A DNA stretch of 20,723 bases from CAMLLJ01 sp035759585. GTDB lineage: Bacteria; Gemmatimonadota; Gemmatimonadetes; Gemmatimonadales; GWC2-71-9. A program made the translations under genes and the position numbers. Location: NCBI GenBank assembly GCA_035759585.1, contig DASTUP010000182.1, positions 1-20,723 of the forward strand, in the 5' to 3' direction. Below the pieces are notes generated by a model. The model searched no databases and was not told the DNA's origin. It saw nothing but the letters and a program-made list of their open reading frames with translations. This document shows, in pieces, positions 16,088 through 20,723 of this stretch (positions within the stretch are counted from its first letter, which is position 1; every line of letters begins with the position of its first letter).

Positions 16088-16728
16088 CAGTTGCCCGGGC
16101 TCCATCCCTCGCGCACCGTGCGCCAGAGCTCCTTGACCTTCTTCCACTGATCGAAGCTGAGCAGCGGATTGACCACCGAGAGGACGCCCTCGATCTGGCC
16201 GAAGCTCGCGCCGGCGTTGAGCGCGCCGCGGAGATGCGAGTGCAGCTGTCTGGGCGCCTCCAGCACCGCCGTCTGCGCGACGACGCAGAGTTCCCGGCGG
16301 AGGAGATCGAGCCCGGGACGCGCGAGCGTACGCCCGTACCCTTCGGTGATCATCCAGGCGTCGATGGCCGGATGCAGTGCGGCCACGCTGTCCCGGAGCT
16401 TGTGGTAATTGTCTCCGTAGACCACGGCGCACGTCTCTTCACCCCGACGCGTCCATTCGACGTCGTTGGCGTAGCTCGCGTCTTCGTCGGTCTTCGGGGC
16501 CGGGACTCCGGAAAACTTCCGCCACGCGGAGAAGGCAATGAGCCCGCGCGGATAGCCCACGAACAGCACGGACTGGAGCAGCAGCTCCTCCACCCACTGG
16601 ACCGGCACCTGGGAGGTCCGGAGCGGTCCGACGCGCTCGCGGAGCTCCGGCTCGTATCCCTGGGCGATGGCGGCGGCGAACCGCACGAGGTCCCGGGTCT
16701 GCGGATCGAGGTTGTCCTGTTTCGCCAT
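16087..16728 (-). CDS. Carboxymuconolactone decarboxylase (CMD) family protein
   Basis: A 213-residue protein with two CMD-like halves: EELLLQSVLFVGYPRGLIAF (47-66) and the better conserved RRELCVVAQTAVL (144-156) followed by HSHLRGALNAGAS (163-175). Family members include gamma-carboxymuconolactone decarboxylase and AhpD-type peroxidase partners. There is no CxxC pair (only C100 and C148), so AhpD disulphide chemistry is not expected. E146 and H163/H165 are in positions typical of proton-relay residues. The substrate is unknown. The ATG at 16728 follows GGGAGAG about 9 bases upstream; an ATG 14 codons earlier at 16770 would run close to the asparaginase stop and is less likely. It is coupled to obgE by TGATG. 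Confidence 0.8.
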   Translation of the reverse strand: MAKQDNLDPQTRDLVRFAAAIAQGYEPELRERVGPLRTSQVPVQWVEELLLQSVLFVGYPRGLIAFSAWRKFSGVPAPKTDEDASYANDVEWTRRGEETCAVVYGDNYHKLRDSVAALHPAIDAWMITEGYGRTLARPGLDLLRRELCVVAQTAVLEAPRQLHSHLRGALNAGASFGQIEGVLSVVNPLLSFDQWKKVKELWRTVREGWSPGN

Positions 16729-16776
16729 GACGGTAACTCTCCCGGATTCGGGCGACGGCATCGCCCGCATGCAAGA

Positions 16777-17775
16777 CTATTCGAAAAACCGCAGTGCGCC
16801 GGTGTGCCGAAGCACACCCGTCACCTGGCCGCGCGTATTGCGCGTCGGCAGCTCCCCCCGCGTAGTGAGGGCGGCGAGCGCCTCGGCCCCGCGACCCGAC
16901 GTCACCAGCGCGCGGAGAATGCCCATGAGGGCCACGGGCGCCGAGCGCATGTCGCCGTCCTCGACCTTGAGCGCGATCCCTATGCGCTCGCCCACCAGCG
17001 CCGCGCTGTAGACACCCTCGGCGCCGACCTTCGCGATGATCGCGCCCGGCCACGCCGACATGATCTCGGTGCAGAACCGTCCGGTCCCGGCGACGAGCAT
17101 CGGATGTGACGTCATCGCCTCGCGCAGTGTGGCAGCCGCGGGCTCGGGCGAGCCGGCGAACCGCGCGTAGCTCAGCGCCATCCCGGTGAGCGGGAGGCCG
17201 AAGCAGAGTGCGGTGCAGCCATCCACGCCGAAGCGCATCTCGCCCCGCGGAACACCGGTCCAGCGCTCGACTTCCTCGATCATCCGCTCCTGGACCGGGT
17301 GACCGGCGCGCTCATACCCGTGCGGATCCCACCCATGCTGCCGCGCGAGCGCCAGCATCCCTGCATGCTTCCCCGAACAGTTGCTCCAGCGCGGCGTGAG
17401 CGCGTGTCCGGTCCGCGAGACCATCTCGGCGACTGCCGCGCCCAGCGGCGGATGCGGACCGCAGGCGAGATCCTCCTCGCGCGCACCGATCTTGGCGAGG
17501 AACCGCGCCGCGACGTCGAGATGCACGCGCTCGCTCGAGTGCGACGCACAGGCCAGCGCCAGCTCCTCGGAGCGGAGTCCGAAGGCTTCCGCGGCGCCGT
17601 CCGTCAGGAGGGGGAGCGCCTGGAAGGGCTTCGCGGCGGACCGCCAGAACGTGACGAGCGACGGATCGCCGGCGGACGCAACGAGCCGTCCGGTGTGATC
17701 GACCACCGCGGCGGAAATGCGGTGCACCGATTCGACCAGATCACCGCGCGTGGACTCCACCCGGAAGTCGCTCAT
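16777..17775 (-). CDS. L-asparaginase II family (Rhizobium etli ReAV-like)
   Basis: A 332-residue protein of the Asparaginase_II family, which is unrelated to the classical E. coli enzymes and has a serine beta-lactamase-like fold; it hydrolyses asparagine to aspartate and ammonia. The characterised R. etli ReAV uses Ser48/Lys51 in an SxxK motif and a metal site of Cys135, Lys138 and Cys189. Here S46 and K49 (SAAKPFQ), C133 and K136 (CSGKHAGM) and C187 (VDGCTA) keep the same spacing, offset by two. AKVGAEGV (248-255) is another conserved element. No signal peptide is seen, so it should be cytoplasmic. It opens the asparaginase-CMD-obgE-dprA unit. No Shine-Dalgarno is visible before its ATG. 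Confidence 0.92.
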   Translation of the reverse strand: MSDFRVESTRGDLVESVHRISAAVVDHTGRLVASAGDPSLVTFWRSAAKPFQALPLLTDGAAEAFGLRSEELALACASHSSERVHLDVAARFLAKIGAREEDLACGPHPPLGAAVAEMVSRTGHALTPRWSNCSGKHAGMLALARQHGWDPHGYERAGHPVQERMIEEVERWTGVPRGEMRFGVDGCTALCFGLPLTGMALSYARFAGSPEPAAATLREAMTSHPMLVAGTGRFCTEIMSAWPGAIIAKVGAEGVYSAALVGERIGIALKVEDGDMRSAPVALMGILRALVTSGRGAEALAALTTRGELPTRNTRGQVTGVLRHTGALRFFE

Positions 17776-17811
17776 GGCAGGGGAAGATAACCGCCATTAG
17801 GTTCCGACCCC
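17776..17811. promoter_or_regulatory. 36-base divergent promoter spacer with two TANNNT hexamers
   Basis: The spacer serves both the minus-strand asparaginase gene and the plus-strand Wzi-like gene. On the minus strand TATCTT (17789-17784) is eight bases from the asparaginase ATG; on the plus strand TAGGTT (17798-17803) is eight bases from the other ATG. There is no Shine-Dalgarno on either side, and the spacer is too short for two ordinary promoters with leaders, so any -35 elements would lie within the opposite gene. Confidence 0.45.
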
Positions 17812-19323
17812 ATGCCCGAATCCTTCGCGCGACACGGGATCAGCGCACTCGTTTTTGCCCTTGCCGCGGCGTCTCCGCTCGCCGCGCAGGGCTCCCCCTA
17901 CATCCCGCTCGACGATCCGTCGCTCCCGCTGCTCGAGCATCTCATCGCCCGCGGGGACATCGACGATCCATCCCCGATGGTGCGGCCGTTCCGCCGCATC
18001 GATGCGCTCGACGCGCTCGCGCGCGCCGACACGCAGCCGGGAACGCGAAGCGGCGCGATCATCGCGGCGCTGCATGTGCATTATGCGGAACCTGCGGTCG
18101 AAACGTGGTGGCGCGCGGGCGCCCGGGCAGGCGCGCAGGCCTACACGACGCCGAGACGCGAGCTGCTGCATCCGGTCGGTGAGGGCGGTGCGGCGCCCTA
18201 TGGCGACATATCGCTGCAGGCGGGATTCGGTCCGTTCGTCGCCGCGACGCGGCCGGCGATCGAGTCACGCGTCACCGACGATCCCGACTGGCCGGGACGG
18301 CGCAACGTGGACATCGCGGGGCGGCTGCTGGAGGGCTATCTCAGCGGGCAGTTCAAGTATTTCCGCTTTGCCTATGGACAGCTCGATCACAACTGGGGGC
18401 CGACCGGGCTCCCGGGGATTCCCCTTTCGAACTACGGCTACGAGCGGCAGGGACTGCTGGTCGAGCTGGGGAACCGGAAGGTGCGGCTGACGGCGCTCGC
18501 GACCGATCTGCGAGACGGGCCGGACACGGCTGGGCAGCTCAATCACCGCTACTACTTCGTCCATCGGCTGGCCGTGCGCTTCTCCGATCGCGTCGAGGTT
18601 GCGGCGTGGGAAGGCAACGTCCTCGCCGGCGCGGACCGGAACTTCGAGACGCGCTACCGGAATCCGCTTTCCTTCGGCTACCTCGCAAACACCGTCGGCC
18701 TCGGCGATCGGGGAAACGAGATCCTCGGCCTCGACGCAACCTGGCGCGCCGCGCAGGGAATGGCGCTGGAGGCGCAGGTCGCGATCGACGACTTCTGGTA
18801 CCAGGACCGCGATCAGAACCGCGACCGGTGGGCCTTAACGGTCGGGGCGCGCGGGCGGGCTCCGGCCGGTGCCTCGTGGCGACTGCTGTACACGCAGGTG
18901 TCGTCGCTCGCGCTTCGCGCATTCAACAACGCGGAGAATTTCACCGACGCGGGAGTCGGACTCGGAAGGACCTTCAGTGACAACGACCAACTCACGCTCC
19001 GGCTTGCAGTTCCGGTTCGCACCTCATGGATCTTCTCACCTGAGCTGACGCTGTTCCGCCAGGGCGAAGGCCGCATCGAGGACCCGTATCCGGTGCAGCC
19101 GGAGCTGGCCTCGACCCCCGCGCTTTTCATCGGAACCGTCGAGCGGACCCTGCGAGCGGGGGTGGCCGTGAGCGGGCGCGAGGGGCCGCTCGAGGTGACG
19201 GGAGATGCCGGCATTCATCACGTGTCGAACGCCGGCCATGTCGAGGGCGCAAGCGAGACGCGCTTCGAAGCGCGGGTGCAGGTGACCGTGGGCATTGGAG
19301 GGTGGGGTGAGATCGGGGAATGA
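17812..19323 (+). CDS. Predicted outer-membrane beta-barrel, Wzi capsule-assembly-like
   Basis: A 503-residue exported protein. Residues 1-26 form a signal peptide (short basic start, hydrophobic ISALVFALAAASPLAA, then Q). The mature start YIPLDDPSLPLLEHLIARGD followed by a basic RPFRR stretch resembles the N-terminal region of Wzi-like proteins. The segment YGQLDHNWGPTGLPGIPLSN (188-207) resembles the 'WGPG...LLSNN' signature of Wzi, an 18-stranded lectin barrel that anchors capsule polysaccharide. The rest shows alternating aromatic/hydrophobic strands with RYYFVHRLAVRF and AWEGNVLAG, typical of barrels. No polysaccharide genes are nearby, so a capsule role is inference only. The ATG has no ribosome site, only TAGGTT eight bases upstream. 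A generic outer-membrane protein is the alternative. Confidence 0.65.
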   Translation: MPESFARHGISALVFALAAASPLAAQGSPYIPLDDPSLPLLEHLIARGDIDDPSPMVRPFRRIDALDALARADTQPGTRSGAIIAALHVHYAEPAVETWWRAGARAGAQAYTTPRRELLHPVGEGGAAPYGDISLQAGFGPFVAATRPAIESRVTDDPDWPGRRNVDIAGRLLEGYLSGQFKYFRFAYGQLDHNWGPTGLPGIPLSNYGYERQGLLVELGNRKVRLTALATDLRDGPDTAGQLNHRYYFVHRLAVRFSDRVEVAAWEGNVLAGADRNFETRYRNPLSFGYLANTVGLGDRGNEILGLDATWRAAQGMALEAQVAIDDFWYQDRDQNRDRWALTVGARGRAPAGASWRLLYTQVSSLALRAFNNAENFTDAGVGLGRTFSDNDQLTLRLAVPVRTSWIFSPELTLFRQGEGRIEDPYPVQPELASTPALFIGTVERTLRAGVAVSGREGPLEVTGDAGIHHVSNAGHVEGASETRFEARVQVTVGIGGWGEIGE

Positions 19324-19327
19324 CGCC

Positions 19328-19356
19328 TTGCACCCCCCGCCCCACTTCGCTAAACT
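19328..19356 (+). promoter_or_regulatory. Canonical sigma-70-type promoter of tRNA-Val
   Basis: TTGCAC (19328-19333) and TAAACT (19351-19356) are separated by exactly 17 bases. This is the best promoter match in the window and lies 18 bases before the mature tRNA 5' end. The -35 begins four bases after the stop codon of the upstream gene. Confidence 0.75.
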
Positions 19357-19373
19357 CCCGCCTCCCGAACTTC

Positions 19374-19447
19374 GGGCGATTAGCTCAGCTGGTTAGAGCG
19401 CGCGCCTCACATGCGCGAGGTCGGGGGTTCGATCCCCTCATCGCCCA
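19374..19447 (+). tRNA. tRNA-Val, anticodon CAC
   Basis: A 74-base cloverleaf decoding GUG valine codons. The acceptor stem GGGCGAT pairs with ATCGCCC, with discriminator A at 19447. The D arm is GCTC-AGCTGGTTA-GAGC. The anticodon stem CGCGC/GCGCG encloses the loop CTCACAT with CAC at positions 34-36. The T arm is GGGGG-TTCGATC-CCCTC-like with the invariant TTCGA core. CCA is not encoded (CTG follows), so it must be added enzymatically. It has its own promoter and terminator and appears to be a single-gene unit. GUG is expected to be a heavily used valine codon in this GC-rich genome. Confidence 0.97.
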
Positions 19448-19461
19448 CTGAAGAACCCTGC

Positions 19462-19489
19462 AGCCCTGCATTCGATGCGGGGCTTTTTT
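19462..19489 (+). terminator. Rho-independent terminator of tRNA-Val
   Basis: AGCCCTGCAT (19462-19471) pairs with ATGCGGGGCT (19475-19484) over ten positions, with one T-G wobble, across a TCG loop, and runs straight into six Ts (19484-19489). On the opposite strand no T tract follows, so it is expected to act only on the plus-strand tRNA transcript and not on the convergent phosphoesterase gene. Confidence 0.9.
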
Positions 19490-19503
19490 CATGGCCGGTG
19501 CGG

Positions 19504-20256
19504 TCAGCGGTTGCTCCGCCAGACGTCGTCGCCTTCCGCGATCTCCTCCATGGTCCGCCCCGTCGCGACCGATGTCGTGGCTCTCGCCTCGTCCTCGGCC
19601 CCCTCTTCGGCGAACTCGTCGCGGTGCTTGATCAGCAGCCACTGCGCCTTGCCGCGCTCGTCGGGCCGGGTGCGGACCAGCACCCACGACCCCTTCAGCC
19701 GATCGCCGTGGAGGATGAACTTGAAGTCGCCCTTCGCGTAGGCGGCGCGGAGCGCGGCGAAGGGATCGCCCGGCATCGTTCCGCCGTACTCGTAGGTGCC
19801 GCGGTCCCAGAGCATCACGGTCCCGCCCCCGTACTCGCCCTCGGGGATCGTGCCCTCGAAGTTGTTGTATTCGATCGGGTGGTCTTCGACCTGCATGGCG
19901 AGACGCCTCACTGCGGGATCGAGGCTCGGTCCTTTCGGCACCGCCCAGCTCTTCATCACGCCATCGAGCTCCAGGCGCAGGTCGTAGTGAAGCCGGCTGG
20001 CGGCGTGCTTCTGGATGACGTACCGGAGCTTCTTCGATGCGGCCGCCTTGCCGCCTCTGGGCTCGCCGGTCCGGCTGAAGTCGCGCTTCGCCTCGTATTC
20101 GGCGAGCGACGATTTCGGCAGGGCCCGCTTCGGGATCCTGGGCGCCGCCGATTTCGCAGCGGCCGTCTTCGGGGATCCCTTCCCCGAATTCTTCGCCGAC
20201 TTCCTTGGCGCCTTCTTCGCCGCCTTCTCCTTCCCTGCCTGCTTCTTCACCGGCAC
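19504..20256 (-). CDS. Standalone LigD-type 3'-phosphoesterase
   Basis: A 250-residue protein equal to the N-terminal phosphoesterase (PE) domain of LigD, which trims 3'-ribonucleotides and 3'-phosphates at breaks during non-homologous end joining. Active-site residues known from Pseudomonas LigD PE (His42, His48, Asp50, Arg52, Lys66, His84, Tyr88) correspond to H84, H90, D92, R94, K108, H126 and Y130 here, all with a constant offset of 42. The first about 45 residues are Lys/Ala-rich and disordered-looking, with a likely nucleic-acid-binding role. The YEAKRDF segment (54-60) is the usual start of the PE fold. The tail after 215 is acidic. No polymerase or ligase domain follows and no Ku is nearby. 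The start is GTG; AGGAGG lies four bases upstream, and a second GTG two codons later at 20250 has ten-base spacing. Confidence 0.92.
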   Translation of the reverse strand: MPVKKQAGKEKAAKKAPRKSAKNSGKGSPKTAAAKSAAPRIPKRALPKSSLAEYEAKRDFSRTGEPRGGKAAASKKLRYVIQKHAASRLHYDLRLELDGVMKSWAVPKGPSLDPAVRRLAMQVEDHPIEYNNFEGTIPEGEYGGGTVMLWDRGTYEYGGTMPGDPFAALRAAYAKGDFKFILHGDRLKGSWVLVRTRPDERGKAQWLLIKHRDEFAEEGAEDEARATTSVATGRTMEEIAEGDDVWRSNR

Positions 20257-20281
20257 GCGGCCTCCTGGCGCTGGGAAGATG

Positions 20282-20287
20282 AAGCTA
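20282..20287 (-). promoter_or_regulatory. Possible -10 element before the phosphoesterase gene
   Basis: TAGCTT on the minus strand (20287-20282) lies in the 63-base gap after the small secreted-protein gene and 25 bases before the GTG. An AGGAGG ribosome site (minus strand, near 20266-20261) follows, so this gene would have a short leader, unlike the other unlinked genes here. No clear -35 is visible. Confidence 0.3.
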
Positions 20288-20319
20288 TTGCCGCGACCGC
20301 CAGGAAGTCGTGAGGAGAG

Positions 20320-20706
20320 TCACGACGAGCCGAGCCACCCGGCCAGGAAACCGGCGCCGAAGCCGACCGATCCGGTCAGCATGTAGCCTTTCCAGGTGCA
20401 GGTGGTGAAGCGGTCGACGGCGGCATCGTCGGCGATGTTGGAGATCACGGTGCATACGACCGCCCCGGCGGCGGCGCCGATCGCTCCGCCCAGAAGCGCG
20501 TTCCGGACCCGATGAGCCGAGGCCGCGGGCACGCGTACGGCGCCCGGCGATATCGTGACAGGGCCCATGTCCCCGCTCCACGACGCAAATGCGGGCCCAC
20601 GGAGGACGAGCGAGGGACTCGAATCCTGGGCTTCGCTCGGCCAGGCGAGAACAGAGAGGAGCGAAAGCAGAAGTACCGTTCGAATTCCGGCCTCCTTGCA
20701 GAGCAT
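20320..20706 (-). CDS. Small exported protein with two glycine zippers
   Basis: A 128-residue protein I do not recognise. Residues 1-26 are a signal peptide: a short basic start, hydrophobic TVLLLSLLSVLAW, and a cleavage motif S24-E25-A26 before Q27. The mature part has a polar stretch (27-65) and then two hydrophobic segments, each with a GxxxGxxxG pattern: G73/G77/G81 and G115/G119/G123. The linker between them carries C85 and C103, which could form a disulphide in the periplasm. Glycine zippers of this kind promote tight helix packing in envelope proteins. Only 17 bases precede the ATG in the window, so the promoter and operon context are unseen. The gene ends 63 bases before the phosphoesterase gene, on the same strand. 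Confidence 0.7.
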   Translation of the reverse strand: MLCKEAGIRTVLLLSLLSVLAWPSEAQDSSPSLVLRGPAFASWSGDMGPVTISPGAVRVPAASAHRVRNALLGGAIGAAAGAVVCTVISNIADDAAVDRFTTCTWKGYMLTGSVGFGAGFLAGWLGSS

Positions 20707-20723
20707 GCCGGAAAATGCGCGGG

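Noticed and set aside
16088..16432. N-terminal extension of the obgE frame
   Set aside because: It lies wholly inside the CMD-family gene and has no domain, whereas MFIDRAVVHV is the normal Obg start and is coupled by TGATG.
19374..19503. tRNA-Val 3' end as an integration site for a mobile element
   Set aside because: No integrase, no repeated copy of the tRNA 3' end in the window, and the flanking DNA has the same composition as the rest.
1..20723. CRISPR array, insertion sequence, prophage, toxin-antitoxin pair or defence island
   Set aside because: No spaced direct repeats, transposase motifs, terminal inverted repeats, phage genes or toxin-antitoxin-like small gene pairs were seen; nearly all genes are recognisable housekeeping families.

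Overview
The window is a compact, high-GC bacterial chromosome segment that is almost entirely coding, with no gene-free stretch longer than about 220 bases. It suggests a diderm bacterium: there is a signal-peptide-bearing, Wzi-like predicted outer-membrane beta-barrel and a secreted glycine-zipper protein whose leaders end in 'AAQ' and 'SEAQ'. GC richness, gene order and leader style fit Gemmatimonadota best, but this is an impression from reading, not a phylogenetic result.

Layout. From 13641 down to 1, on the minus strand, lies a chain of fourteen genes: hemW, hrcA, dnaJ, prmA, rsmE, a HIT-family gene, yqeY, mutS2, dnaG, recJ, rsmD, coaD, pta and the first codons of a gene leaving the window. 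Almost every junction is a 1- or 4-base stop/start overlap (TGATG, ATGA or GTGA) or a direct abutment. The only gaps are before hrcA (61 bases) and before yqeY (82 bases). The chain resembles two classical clusters joined together: the heat-shock cluster (hemW-hrcA-grpE-dnaK-dnaJ-prmA-rsmE) without grpE and dnaK, and the macromolecular-synthesis cluster (rpsU-yqeY-mutS2-dnaG-rpoD) without rpsU and rpoD. Upstream, from 17775 to 13864 on the same strand, is a second transcription unit: a type II-family L-asparaginase, a carboxymuconolactone-decarboxylase-family protein, obgE and dprA.

At 17776-17811 a 36-base divergent spacer separates the asparaginase from a plus-strand Wzi-like outer-membrane protein gene. 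That gene is followed at once by a tRNA-Val(CAC) gene with its own canonical promoter and a strong intrinsic terminator. The last part, on the minus strand, holds a small secreted protein with two glycine zippers and a standalone LigD-type 3'-phosphoesterase.

Functionally the region covers translation and ribosome maturation (rsmD, rsmE, prmA, obgE, tRNA-Val), replication, repair and DNA uptake (dnaG, recJ, mutS2, dprA, LigD-PE), protein folding (dnaJ, hrcA), and central metabolism (pta, coaD, hemW, asparaginase). I see no mobile element, CRISPR array, prophage or defence island. The most useful leads are a recurring TANNNT hexamer 6-8 bases before the ATG of every gene that is not coupled or preceded by a Shine-Dalgarno sequence (possible leaderless transcripts), an hrcA gene without CIRCE or dnaK nearby, the lone phosphoesterase, and the double-glycine-zipper protein.
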